Shown piece after piece: positions 34,201 to 41,461 of a DNA stretch of 64,000 nucleotides. Position numbers and translations under genes: made by a program. The DNA comes from Sphingobacterium sp. ML3W (lineage in GTDB: Bacteria > Bacteroidota > Bacteroidia > Sphingobacteriales > Sphingobacteriaceae): NCBI RefSeq assembly GCF_000747525.1, contig NZ_CP009278.1:3658001-3722000 (forward strand), given 5' to 3'. Under the pieces are notes generated by a model. That model was not told the origin of the DNA, searched no databases, and saw nothing but the letters and a program-made list of their open reading frames with translations. Numbering within the stretch: position 1 is the first letter of the stretch; every line of letters begins with the position of its first letter.

Positions 34201-34294
34201 GCATATTTTATCAGATATCGTAGCAAATTCAATTGAAATTAACTCCCTGGCAACAGAAGTTTTATATGGGTACTTGGTATTAAAGTTAAGTTAG
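31208..34294 (+). CDS. Tail fibre / receptor-binding protein (1028 aa)
   Basis: The largest late protein. The N-terminal 150 residues (A-N-N-F-G-D-L-V-D-S-F-F and onward) attach to the baseplate. The rest is Asn/Ser/Thr/Gly-rich beta sequence, as in adhesins. It is the likely receptor-binding protein and last gene of the tail operon. It does not contain any copy of the 71-bp DGR repeat, so host range is not diversified by this DGR. Confidence 0.78.
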   Translation: MKQPISKLKEFFGAFKMPTANNFGDLVDSFFHKDGKIPASQVEGWTDDSAVILEPGVMELPTLENKNKSVRVLGGSAGKTYTYQGTPLVIQANHEAILFWDGIAHIWKIQDQAPLALPSGVPVLNPTGSGLPTEKATADYAVSKDYLITGQNAYNYLHDVIPPSYVDATTGDLRTNPDCSASKVYLRKPGQNVVNIQHRTGNGGLVYYSATGVKIKPIDPSGVEYPSFIAALNGIFPYPPSAVSHQFTSGFNGVTNKQNITMTDSANADASVRPELIPVTPFVSQLAQATEDNSSYINELNSLPPNERFNGKENTGNPEFFGSATEAVNAFKIDVVPDSESPVKDKIPFKRIFTTTMTPDGLGNYRTIFLSLGSNRPSQLDFSFWTKKTQFQAIFTGAFQTYLGLCAYSVNVGLLLTGGEIIATRNSVYPAEYQNAVCKLKIINQVGDWIRININYSEIVWRTAFNGTISYYFLFNTGFPNGKELYFTDFTILLNDRAVGDIIYPKSSDSLSTNVISLTGIQNNVDNLNQKFNDLANDFKKPVHLNYSGGQIYVSTSFNTTHNLVRWLTFNRENNFDKNPNINMVQEHLALKNGDPKVMSSLVKSSGDDICPVFFNGSFIGGNHGWNQAKTLTLTAHGKTFSDIGSIYTDTIINDFIILRIVDANTLWICSLNKATDGFSYTFVNPVGTLTYKENGTNTGSISGYSVETLSNLIPCISVSEKKILLDGKVEVTTAGDYYADYIDVVESYYMYDLPSILNQLKLNRPAGGYLENVLFNTLPGIEAIAKHNIVYRFADKGLTVNPVNFISLKKLNFVFHGFTQAIAMASGNMYIPKTKPVTIAGKTYDFTKIESWTNAPTGVIDIVPATWENPLSPPDRCINSNSAVNFATGFIPGLGKAIDRKDNVIEAWELNTSKKMYPRGDSIGRVMNPYESSSIVAYRSFTNPADNPAGRTSFYYLNQGSIVYLYLDYHGSIIDKISARTEWIGRKIEIVEKSNNVHILSDIVANSIEINSLATEVLYGYLVLKLS

Positions 34295-34312
34295 TATGTA
34301 AAGGGGTAAAAA

Positions 34313-34408
34313 ATGTCCCCCGACAAATTAAAATTTTCTCACGATCTTAAAACAGCAACAGCCGCACTGCCGGGGGACTAAAGTCTTTCGATTGTGTGGC
34401 TGTTTTTT
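34313..34408 (+). ncRNA. Terminator with interleaved (pseudoknot-type) complementarity
   Basis: Arm A GTCCCCCG (34315-34322) is complementary to CGGGGGAC (34371-34378). Arm B AACAGCCGCAC (34357-34367) pairs with GTGTGGCTGTT (34394-34404), one G-T wobble, and is followed by six T. The order A-B-A'-B' makes an H-type pseudoknot possible. A 22-codon open frame (ATG 34313, TAA 34379-34381) spans the first three arms. It ends the fibre operon as a terminator at least. An additional regulatory role is conjecture. Confidence 0.6.
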
Positions 34409-34467
34409 GTTTAATAAATCGTGAGAATGACAAATATAATATAATCATCGTGAATAAATATCATTTA

Positions 34468-35088
34468 ATGCTTGAAAAAATCATTACCAAGGGTAAAGAA
34501 CAGGCGAACAAAAAAGGTAACATCAAATTCTTACTAAATCAAAAACTTGAATTGAAAGGAATTGATCTATTGGAAATATTTGAGGGACATGGAATAGCTC
34601 GAAAGAAGCTTTCTGCTGAACTGGAACTATTCCAGAAAGGCGAACGCCTTACTGAGTCATATAGATCGGCAGGGATCACGTGGTGGGACTACTGTGGCCC
34701 TATACTTGTAAATTCATATCCTAGTTATTTTGAACAGCTACCGGACTTGATTAAAAAAATCAATAAAGAACGTAGAACTTCAAAAAATTACGTCCTGTTT
34801 TTGGGTAGGAATGACGTTGAAAGTAACCAACAGCCATGTCTTAGCTTGATACAGTTTCAAATTGATAATGATAAGCTTATTGTATCAGCATATCAGCGTT
34901 CGTCTGATGCCAGTCTGGGATTACCAGCTGATTTGTATCATCTTTATCTTATTAGTCGACAAATAAACATCCAGCTTAAGTCTATTACACTATTCTTGGG
35001 TAATGTTCACATCTATGAAAATAATATCGAAGGAACAAAGTGCTTGTTGAATGGTGAAGATGTTAAATTCAATTTAAACGTCAATTAA
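34468..35088 (+). CDS. Thymidylate synthase-like protein, possible dCMP (hydroxymethyl)transferase
   Basis: 206 residues from ATG 34468; a GTG at 34396 lies in the terminator. Family marks are the nucleophile region Q-P-C-L...I-Q-F, A-Y-Q-R-S-S-D with S-L-G-L-P, and N-V-H-I-Y. After L-G-L-P the usual F-N-I is A-D-L, so the Asn that selects dUMP in thymidylate synthase is Asp, as in T4 dCMP hydroxymethylase. His after the Cys is Leu, and the C-terminal folate-closing tail is missing. It occupies the right-end accessory position held by com-mom in Mu. A role in modified nucleotides is inferred. Confidence 0.7.
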   Translation: MLEKIITKGKEQANKKGNIKFLLNQKLELKGIDLLEIFEGHGIARKKLSAELELFQKGERLTESYRSAGITWWDYCGPILVNSYPSYFEQLPDLIKKINKERRTSKNYVLFLGRNDVESNQQPCLSLIQFQIDNDKLIVSAYQRSSDASLGLPADLYHLYLISRQINIQLKSITLFLGNVHIYENNIEGTKCLLNGEDVKFNLNVN

Positions 35089-35158
35089 ATGGGTTTTAAT
35101 TGTTTATTTGAGATATTCTTAAAACTATATCTAGCTAAATATTCAGAACGTTTTGTTT

Positions 35159-35983
35159 TCAAATTGGATACATTCCGTTTTTGCGTTTATAAAATCCAAG
35201 TTCAAAAGATATCTCAGCTATTTGCTTATAGGTATGAATGAGCAGCCTTTCAGCTTCCACAAGTACACGATCACGGATCATCTGCCCAGCAGATATTCCC
35301 CGCCGTTCCCGGCAGAGGCGATTGAGATAATTGGCCGAAATAAAAAGCTGGTCCGCATAAAAAGAAGGAAAGCGTTGATTGGCATATCGCTCTTCCAATA
35401 AGCGTTCAAAAGAAATAACCTTTTCTTCCTTTTCATCTTTCGGCAATGACACCATTTCGGGACAGACATTCCTATCCAATGTTTCTAAAATAATAGTTAG
35501 ATAAGACCTTAATATATTTTTAGCATCAGGATGCCTGTAGCGATACTCCCTTTGCATCGTTTCCAAAATCACATTCCAGACCTGCCTCTCCTCCGGCACC
35601 AGAGCTTGTGCTTGCATTTTCTGTTCCCTCAAGAAAGAAAAATGAAGATGCCCATCATCATGCTGTTGTGTAAAAAGACAGGCTTCAAACAGCAGCACCC
35701 AACCTTCCCTTTTCTCATTTTCATCTAATACCCGCAACACAGTACTTGGACTAAAGGAAATTACCTGCATACTTTCCAATCGACAAGCATACTTGTCCAT
35801 GTTGATGTTTATAACACCCGATGTCAAATAGATGACCGTATAAAATGTCCGTCTATTGGGTAGATGCAGTTCTTGAAGACAGCCCAAACCATCCTTTTGA
35901 AGGTTGTAAACAATAATCCCATTATGAGCAGGGTCAAGATGACCCAACGTTAATGTATTGATATTTCCGGTTTTGATAACCAT
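35159..35983 (-). pseudogene. AraC-family regulator truncated by the prophage
   Basis: 274 codons from ATG 35983 (M-V-I-K-T-G-N-I). A cupin-like sensor part is followed by an AraC DNA-binding domain whose first HTH is complete (F-Y-A-D-Q-L-F-I-S-A-N-Y-L). The second HTH stops after I-A-E-I-S-F-E-L-G-F. There the family expects a Ser/Asp-x-x-x-F-x-R-x-F-K segment, but the frame reads Y-K-R-K-N-G-M-Y-P-I and stops. The last ~10 codons are probably phage right-end sequence. The missing 3' part should lie beyond the prophage's left end. Confidence 0.75.
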
Positions 35984-36173
35984 AGATAAGGTAAAAATGT
36001 GAAGTGAGATTCTAGCGGAGTACGACGAGTCGTTTGCCCATATACTGCAAAGACAACGTGTATCGCACGTATTGTTCTCATCAGCAATTCGATAAAATAG
36101 CATGATAAAGCCCTGAACGCTAAGTTTCAAGAACTAAAAAAATCAACATAATAATTACGAAAACTAAGCTCTT

Positions 36174-36599
36174 TTAAGCGAGGATAGCCGAAGAATTAGC
36201 TGTAAAAACAGATAAAGGGAGATGCTGTGGATTGGGGGGACGCAGCATTCGATTAAAAACATGAAAGGTATAAAGTGTATTTCTCTGATCAAAATTTGGT
36301 TGTTGATCCAGATCCTCTTGCAACCATGGCGATATCAGATCGGTGGTTGATGCAAGCACAAAAAAATTCGCTTCTTTTATTTTATTCTCAATATTTTTCT
36401 TTTCATTATCGCGCGCTTTTTTCATTTTCTTCATCAGCACACAGTTACCTTCACAGTGTAATTGCGGGTTGCCCCTATTTTCACAGAGGTATTGCGCTAT
36501 ATAATCGCGATTGACATAAAAGGCACTTATAATCACAAGACCCCAACATGCTTGGATAAGCATGAGTACGGATAGGATATATAAAAGTGTTCTTTTCAT
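36174..36599 (-). CDS. Small membrane/exported protein of Bacteroidota
   Basis: Start preferred at 36599 (M-K-R-T-L-L-Y-I); a start at 36608 is possible. An N-terminal hydrophobic segment is followed by a Cys-containing block, Y-L-C-E-N-R-G-N-P-Q-L-H-C-E-G-N-C, and a Lys-rich helix. Proteins with this Cys block are common uncharacterised genes in Bacteroidota, often near TonB receptors and possibly linked to metal handling. No receptor gene is adjacent here. Confidence 0.6.
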   Translation of the reverse strand: MKRTLLYILSVLMLIQACWGLVIISAFYVNRDYIAQYLCENRGNPQLHCEGNCVLMKKMKKARDNEKKNIENKIKEANFFVLASTTDLISPWLQEDLDQQPNFDQRNTLYTFHVFNRMLRPPNPQHLPLSVFTANSSAILA

Positions 36600-36705
36600 G
36601 AACTGCAAACTTAGATAAATTAATTGAATTCCTTGAAAATGGAACTACAAAGTATTATCGAGTACAAATTTAAAAACGATACAGGTCGAAGAGATGATCT
36701 ATTGT

Positions 36706-37272
36706 TTACAGTTCGTATTGTAATGGGACACCAGTCCCTATCTCACGATTCAATATCTCTTCAGGAGAAAGTTTTTCCAGATACATCACCAGCGATCTCA
36801 GGCTATTGCCATGAGCAACGATCAATACATTTTTCCCCTCTTGCAACACGGGCATGATCGTCTTTAAGAAATAAGGAACAGTACGGTTATAGGTATCTTT
36901 CAGGCTCTCACCTCCAGGAGGAGGGATATCGTAAGACCGACGCCAGATATGCACTTGGTCATCACCAAATAATTTAGCTGCTTCTGCTTTATCCATCCCT
37001 TCTAGATTCCCATAGCCCCGTTCATTCAAGGCAGCATTCTTAATAACCGGAATATTTTGAAGTCCACAGACATCTTGTATGATCGCTAACGTATGCTCTG
37101 CTCTTACCAAACATGAAGTGAACGCCACATCAATAGGAATATCTTTGATCAGCATACCTGCATGATAAGCCTCTTTTCTACCCTGTTCTGAAAGGTCCAC
37201 ATCTTTCCATCCCGTAAATCTGTTTTCAAGATTCCATTGCGATTGTCCATGCCGAATAAGAATTAATTTCAT
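36706..37272 (-). CDS. gpmA: 2,3-bisphosphoglycerate-dependent phosphoglycerate mutase
   Basis: Interconverts 3- and 2-phosphoglycerate in glycolysis. The phosphohistidine motif L-I-R-H-G-Q-S-Q-W-N is at residues 5-14. Also present are F-T-G-W-K-D-V-D-L-S, L-N-E-R-G-Y-G, R-R-S-Y-D-I-P-P-P and V-A-H-G-N-S-L-R with the second His. The 188-residue length is shorter than the E. coli enzyme (about 250) because the middle insertion is reduced. It stands alone on the minus strand. Confidence 0.9.
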   Translation of the reverse strand: MKLILIRHGQSQWNLENRFTGWKDVDLSEQGRKEAYHAGMLIKDIPIDVAFTSCLVRAEHTLAIIQDVCGLQNIPVIKNAALNERGYGNLEGMDKAEAAKLFGDDQVHIWRRSYDIPPPGGESLKDTYNRTVPYFLKTIMPVLQEGKNVLIVAHGNSLRSLVMYLEKLSPEEILNREIGTGVPLQYEL

Positions 37273-37371
37273 TGTGATCTATCGTTTCATTATAAGCACT
37301 ATGGTCTTTCTACTACAGATCTTAAACCAATTATTATAATGAAAAACAAACGATAACCAGAGACCTTTCTA

Positions 37372-37623
37372 TTTCACGCAGAATTCCGCTCTCCCACAAT
37401 CTCGATGCCGTAATGAGCAGAAATTGAAAAAAATTTCCATCATCAAATCGACATTTATTGAGAAACAGGATTTATTCACCATGATACAATAAAAAATGCG
37501 CACTTGTAACAATAAAAGAGTCGCAAATGACCCATTAATTTTGCAACAGATGTAACAAAAAAAGTGGGTCATTTGCGGTAACACTCCCTCCGATTTCTTC
37601 TTTATCTTAGTCTTAGTTCAAAT
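37372..37623 (+). repeat. 250-bp upstream repeat, copy 1 (stem type A)
   Basis: From TTTCACGCAGAATT to TCTTAGTTCAAA. Hairpin at 37523-37576 with perfect 12-bp outer stem GCAAATGACCCA/TGGGTCATTTGC and the common inner GCAACAGATGTAAC. It ends in TATCTTAG (37603-37610), a TAnnTTTG-like box. It stands upstream of a deleted MauE remnant. Nothing is found between the mutase gene (37272) and this repeat. Confidence 0.85.
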
Positions 37624-37735
37624 AGCCAGTAAAACGGAATTAGGACTGCAACAATTACTAAGATAGCTCTTTTGTCAAATATCACCCTTTTGGGCGTCCA
37701 TATAGAGCATTGTAATTGACAAGAAAGCTAAGCTG
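37624..37735 (+). pseudogene. Remnant of a MauE-like gene
   Basis: After the repeat only the two ends of a MauE-like gene can be recognised. The 3' part reads CCCTTTTGGGCGTCC...AGAGCA, matching the last codons of the copies at 43423 and 62808 (GTGGGCGTCC...GGAGCA). The middle is deleted, so no membrane protein can be made. Confidence 0.6.
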
Positions 37736-37777
37736 TTGGAACCATGCTTTTGATTGTTTTTTTCATTTTCGGTTTTT

Positions 37778-37903
37778 GATGTAGGCCCGCGCCACTTCCC
37801 TTACAAAAGAGTAAATGTTGGTGCGGTGCCTATTATCAAGTCGAAAAGCAAAAGCTGGCAAACGATAAAAGGGCGATGCTGAAAACCCTGCAATAGAGTA
37901 AGC
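37778..37903 (+). ncRNA. Conserved intergenic RNA-like element, copy a
   Basis: GATGTAGG with CCTATTATC closes a stem enclosing CCGCGCCA/TGGTGCGG (8 pairs, one G-T). A GGG-CGATGCTGAAAA-CCC hairpin-like domain and AATAGAGTAAGC follow. Compared with copies b and c the inner stem shows a T-A to C-G exchange and an A-T to G-T change, keeping pairing. It ends 35 bases before the ATG of the small gene at 37939. Confidence 0.6.
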
Positions 37904-37938
37904 GAAAAGTGAAACTTAGGTTTACAAAGTATTGGACG

Positions 37939-38202
37939 ATGAGAACATGGTATCTTTTTACACCCAAGCAAGGCACACGATTGGACCCAGTGGATCCCCT
38001 TCAATACACACGCTATGTGGTAGGCAAGAAATCGCCATCCAACAGAGACTGTTCCGATAAGATCTATGCCATCAAAGCCTGCTTTGATTCCGCCGGATTA
38101 CCCATCATTGATGAATCGCTTCAGAGAGAAATGGCTGCAAGCGTTCATTCCGGTCGCGATGGAGAGAACATCATCTTAAAACAGGAATATTATATCCCAT
38201 AA
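37939..38202 (+). CDS. Tiny protein of the MPW-related family, second subfamily (87 aa)
   Basis: ATG at 37939 (M-R-T-W-Y-L-F-T-P), chosen by alignment with the gene at 44340 and because it follows the RNA-like element. Shares with its paralogues D-P-x-D-P-x-x-Y near residue 16, K-I-Y-A-I, L-P-I-I-D and a C-terminal N-I-I-L-K. No signal peptide or membrane segment, and lacks the paired Cys of the MPW subfamily. Function unknown. Confidence 0.7.
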   Translation: MRTWYLFTPKQGTRLDPVDPLQYTRYVVGKKSPSNRDCSDKIYAIKACFDSAGLPIIDESLQREMAASVHSGRDGENIILKQEYYIP

Positions 38203-38297
38203 GTCTACCTCAACATCAGGAGTTTGCCAAAAATCCTATAACAGAGTAAGCGTTACTTAAAAGTTTAAGCTTTTTGATCCATAAAAGCACTACAATT

Positions 38298-38534
38298 ATG
38301 CCTTGGTACTTTTATACACTAACTACACCCCTTTCAGACCCTTGCGATCCCAATAATTATACATTATATGGCCCTACAGAACCCCCATGTCCCGGTGCAA
38401 ACATATATCTCTGTGCTATACGAGCCCTTGATCATATGGGCAAGCCTATTATTACAGCTGCATTATGTGCGGAAATAATTTATGCACTTCAAAATGGAAT
38501 AGAGACCCCTAATGTACTTTTGAAACCTATCTAA
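38298..38534 (+). CDS. Tiny MPW-family protein (78 aa)
   Basis: ATG at 38298 (M-P-W-Y-F-Y-T). The upstream leader has a conserved hairpin GCTTTT/AAAAGC (38269-38288) shared with the other MPW genes. Core features are D-P-x-N-Y-T-L-Y-G, P-P-C, L-C-A-I-R-A, G-K-P-I-I-T, and the C-terminal N-V-L-L-K. A 3'-terminal part of the RNA-like element (AATCCTATAACAGAGTAAGC, 38231-38250) precedes it. Cytosolic by sequence. Unknown function. Confidence 0.75.
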   Translation: MPWYFYTLTTPLSDPCDPNNYTLYGPTEPPCPGANIYLCAIRALDHMGKPIITAALCAEIIYALQNGIETPNVLLKPI

Positions 38535-38579
38535 AAACAGAATACAATTATATACTAAAAAGCACAAAGGAATCGTAAA

Positions 38580-38800
38580 GGTGAAGATCAGCTATATGGC
38601 AGTCAAGAGTTTACTAACAAAACAACTAAACAAAATTTCCTCTACCCAATAGTTGATGATGATAATCTTGAAAGTCGCCGAGTATCTATGGGGCTACCTC
38701 CTATGGATAAATACCTACCCGGATGGGATTTAGAAAAGTATAAAATGGATTTACCTGAGATAAAGGAAGCTGTAAAAAGGTTGAAATAATTGAAAATATA
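38580..38800 (+). pseudogene. 3' fragment of a DUF6624 gene (duplicate of 58014-58236)
   Basis: About 220 bases nearly identical to the 3' end of the DUF6624 gene at 57554-58219, including the stop and the AATTGAAAATAT after it. There is no start and the 5' two thirds are absent, so this is a partial duplication. The remaining bases 38535-38579 carry nothing recognisable. Confidence 0.85.
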
Positions 38801-38816
38801 TCTTATCGTATTCTTA

Positions 38817-39053
38817 TTATAGTTTTTCGATTTCGTCGATGGAAAGGCCAGTAGCTTTAGCGATATCAGCTATAGCTAGCCCCATTTTCTTAAATTCTAA
38901 TGCAATAGCCATCGCTTTTTCACGTTCAACTTTCTGTTTTTCTGCTTTGAGTTTAGCACGTTCCTCTAATCGTCCTTTTTCAATACCAGCTGCTAATCCA
39001 GCCGACATTCCTGCCGACATCCCTGCTTCTCTTTCTTGTTTTTTAATTATGAC
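38817..39053 (-). pseudogene. C-terminal fragment of Rpn/PD-(D/E)XK nuclease gene
   Basis: Reads I-I-K-K-Q-E-R-E-A-G-M-S-A-G-M and then a Lys/Glu-rich helix and A-I-A-D-I-A-K-A-T-G-L-S, the end typical of Rpn-family proteins. The N-terminal part lies on the other side of the IS at 40681-41157. A similar fragment lies at 59100-59240. Confidence 0.8.
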
Positions 39054-39132
39054 CCGTCCTAAAATAGCTATACAGTTTATTTAATAAATCCTGGTTTTAA
39101 CTATACAACTTTCGACATTAATCCGAAATAAG

Positions 39133-40137
39133 CTATACAGCATATTCGTCAAATGTAATAATTTCACTCGAAGAATGTAAATCTTCTTCATTTGTCAATT
39201 CCATAAGTTCTTTTTCGGTAACGTCGTAATTTTTAGAATATGCTTTCCATCTTTTCCTCAATGCCACATTCTGGCGATGAGCTTCAGATGGTGTGAGATA
39301 ATCACAGCTGCTATGAGGTCTAATATTATTATATGAATCAATGCTCTTATCAATATATAAGCACATCTCGGGAAATGATAGTTTTTTGGTATAAAATTCA
39401 AATTCATTTTTTAGTATCCCATTAACACGTTCTGCCAATGCATTTTCGTAAGGACTTCCATTTTCAGTCATACTAACAGCTATTTTATTGGATCTTAACT
39501 GTTCTACATATAATGTACTACAATACTGAGTTCCTCGGTCAGAATGATGGATAAGAGGTAAATCTATCCATTCTCTATTGTTCACTGCCATTTCAAGGGC
39601 TCTCACACAACCTATCGTAGTCATATCCTCACGAAAGCAATAGCCCATGATTTTTCGAGAATAAGCATCAGTAACAAGACTAAGGTATCCCCATTTATCT
39701 ATAAGCCTAATATAGGTAATATCACTAACCCACAACTCTTCTGGCCGACTAATTACTAACTCTTTTATGATATTGGGATATTTGCGTAGATGATGACGAG
39801 AGTTCGTTGTCTTCACGTTACGCCGTCGCGTGCGAACTAAGAGACCATGCGAACCGATCAAATCGAATAAATAATCTCGGCCAACTTCTATATTATGAGA
39901 AGCTAAAATAGGTGACAACATGAAATGAAGCTTGCGTACACCTACTCGTGGTAAATATTCACGTATCTTCAAAACCTCCTGTAAAATAATATCATCTACA
40001 AAATTAGACGCACGTGAGCGCCAAAGGTGATCATAATAAGCATGACGACTCTTGCCAAACAGTTTGCATAAATTACCTATCCCTATTTTTGGAAATAAGT
40101 TCTGCAGGACTAAGACTGCTTGGCACCAGACTTTTTT
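39133..40137 (-). CDS. IS3-family transposase OrfB (made as OrfAB by -1 frameshift)
   Basis: The integrase core carries the DDE triad: W-V-S-D-I-T, H-H-S-D-R-G-T-Q-Y and E-N-A-L-A-E-R-V-N-G. The first ATG in this frame is 39972, but the frame is open further upstream and reads a typical OrfB start (L-C-K-L-F-G-K-S-R-H-A-Y-Y-D). It joins orfA at the A AAA AAG heptamer (complement of 40131-40137), so the active transposase is the OrfAB fusion. No disruption seen. Confidence 0.9.
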   Translation of the reverse strand, partial: KKVWCQAVLVLQNLFPKIGIGNLCKLFGKSRHAYYDHLWRSRASNFVDDIILQEVLKIREYLPRVGVRKLHFMLSPILASHNIEVGRDYLFDLIGSHGLLVRTRRRNVKTTNSRHHLRKYPNIIKELVISRPEELWVSDITYIRLIDKWGYLSLVTDAYSRKIMGYCFREDMTTIGCVRALEMAVNNREWIDLPLIHHSDRGTQYCSTLYVEQLRSNKIAVSMTENGSPYENALAERVNGILKNEFEFYTKKLSFPEMCLYIDKSIDSYNNIRPHSSCDYLTPSEAHRQNVALRKRWKAYSKNYDVTEKELMELTNEEDLHSSSEIITFDEYAV

Positions 40138-40649
40138 CGGATATTAATATTTAACTGTTCTTCGGCAACATCGATCAAAGTGTTTAAGGCAGTAATTTTT
40201 AATTGAGCGGCAGATAAAGCAGCTTTTAATGCTTCTAGTTCACTATCATTTACCTTACACAAATCTTCATCTTCCACGACATCAGCTTTTAAAATGCTAA
40301 TATCGACATTTTCTTTCTTAAGTAATCTAACCCATTTTGCAATGGTATCATGACCGTGGATATTGTAAATCTCGTTAGCTTCTGAAATGCTTAGCGTACC
40401 TTGCATAATCTGAAGAGCGATAGAACGACGCTGGAGAGGTGATAATTTAGTATATTTTGGAGTGCACACATCCTGAACAGTATACTTTATCATCCATTTA
40501 CTCAATGCTTGGCCACCAACGCTTAATTTTTCGCAAACTTGTCGTTTGGAATAACCTTTCTTTAATAATGATAACGATTTTTTTATGACTGATTTGTCAT
40601 AATAAGGAGTAGATTTGAGTTCGGGTTTCTTTGCTTTTATTTTGTTCAT
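40110..40649 (-). CDS. IS3-family OrfA
   Basis: 179 residues with two HTH-like parts (S-K-R-Q-V-C-E-K-L-S-V-G-G-Q-A-L-S-K-W and S-I-S-E-A-N-E-I-Y) and a C-terminal leucine-zipper-like helix (L-E-A-L-K-A-A-L-S-A-A-Q-L). It would bind the IS ends. A slippery A AAA AAG lies nine codons before its stop, in the right register for a -1 shift into orfB. Confidence 0.88.
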   Translation of the reverse strand: MNKIKAKKPELKSTPYYDKSVIKKSLSLLKKGYSKRQVCEKLSVGGQALSKWMIKYTVQDVCTPKYTKLSPLQRRSIALQIMQGTLSISEANEIYNIHGHDTIAKWVRLLKKENVDISILKADVVEDEDLCKVNDSELEALKAALSAAQLKITALNTLIDVAEEQLNINIRKKSGAKQS

Positions 40650-40680
40650 ACACTATAATTAGTGTATAACTATTCTAGGA

Positions 40681-41157
40681 CTAGACAATTTGATAGGAAA
40701 GGTATTTGAAATGTATAGAGGTGTGTATCCCCTGTTCCAAATATTCGCAAGGCCTACGTTGCTTGCGGTCGCCAGTAAAGACTGCAATGGTCTCCACAGG
40801 TACGTCAAACTTATCACGAATACGGTAGTGATATTGAAAAATACGATACGCGAAATCGCAACTATTACCTCCTTCAATCTCGGTATGTACCATGATCCAC
40901 TTCTCCGTACCATCTTTCAAATAAACCTTCGCTAATAGATCTGCGATACGCTTACCATCTGAACGCTCACGGTCGGGGATGATCTTAAATAATTCCTTAT
41001 TCTTAAAGGAGAATCCACGATCAAAATCAAATAACTCTTTTGCATTCGGATACATAAAGAGTAGAAAATCATGAAAATTTTCCTCGAATACGCCTTTGAG
41101 CAACTCATCATTCTGCTTACGCGGAATAATACCTGGCTCTGTCTCTCTTGAATTCAT
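40681..41157 (-). pseudogene. N-terminal fragment of Rpn-family nuclease gene
   Basis: 158 codons starting M-N-S-R-E-T-E-P, with the Rpn/PD-(D/E)XK core: F-K-I-I-P-D-R-E-R-S-D-G-K-R-I-A-D-L-L near residue 60 and W-I-M-V-H-T-E-I-E-G with the catalytic-type H-T-E. The stop lies in the IS end. Fragments on both sides together give about 235 residues, while the family is usually near 300, so the middle seems lost as well. Confidence 0.8.
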
Positions 41158-41266
41158 AAATTCAGTGAATTGGTTATTACACTAAAGATACAAAACAACA
41201 TTCATAAAAACTAATTAAATTAGTTTAAAATACTAAATAAAACATCATTTAATTTAATGCTCATAT

Positions 41267-41370
41267 GACCAATATTAGGGACGAATGACTAATACTAGGG
41301 ATTGAACGACCAATACTAGGGACGAATCACCAAATACCAGGGACGAACGACCAATATCAGGGATGAATGA
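41267..41370. repeat. Five imperfect 20-21 bp tandem repeats
   Basis: Units of the form GACCAATAYYAGGGACGAAT start at 41267, 41287, 41308, 41328 and 41349. They lie in the 300-bp gap between the broken Rpn gene and lgt. No open frame. They could be protein-binding sites upstream of lgt or slippage expansion. Spacers are absent, so this is not a CRISPR. Confidence 0.85.
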
Positions 41371-41461
41371 CATTTTAGCCACTTCAAGTGTATAATTATT
41401 AATACCAATACTTATTTTAACCAAAATAATATATCTTCGTTTTCACCAAAAAATTATCGAA

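Larger units (their letters stand above)
1..35180. mobile_element. Mu-like transposable prophage carrying a DGR (left end outside window)
   Basis: The gene order is that of a transposable phage: MuA-like transposase, MuB-like ATPase, early small genes, a Gp16/Mor-type regulator, then F/G head genes, DUF935 portal, DUF1320 connector, terminase, protease and capsid, followed by a contractile-tail module (sheath, tube, tape measure, baseplate, fibre). The right junction is placed between about 35,170 and 35,194. There the frame of an AraC regulator stops matching its family inside the second helix-turn-helix. The left end is upstream of base 1, so terminal repeats and target duplication cannot be checked. 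A DGR in a Bacteroidota transposable phage has a known parallel in the Bacteroides Hankyphage, but here the DGR lies in the early region rather than beside the tail fibre. Confidence 0.93.
39054..40683 (-). mobile_element. IS3-family insertion sequence
   Basis: Bounded by imperfect inverted repeats: GTCCTAAAATAGCTATACA at 39056-39074 and its counterpart GTCCTAGAATAGTTATACA (reverse strand of 40663-40681), 17 of 19 identical. GAC flanks both sides (39051-39053 and 40684-40686) and may be the 3-bp target duplication. Contains orfA and orfB with a frameshift signal and intact catalytic motifs. Inserted in the Rpn gene. Confidence 0.88.

Noticed and set aside
31208..34294. DGR variable repeat in the tail fibre
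   Set aside because: The invariant GGTTCGTCTTCCTCGTTTTC block occurs only at 6838, 7314 and 7496.
41267..41370. CRISPR-like array
   Set aside because: Units follow each other without spacers and vary in sequence, and no cas gene is present.
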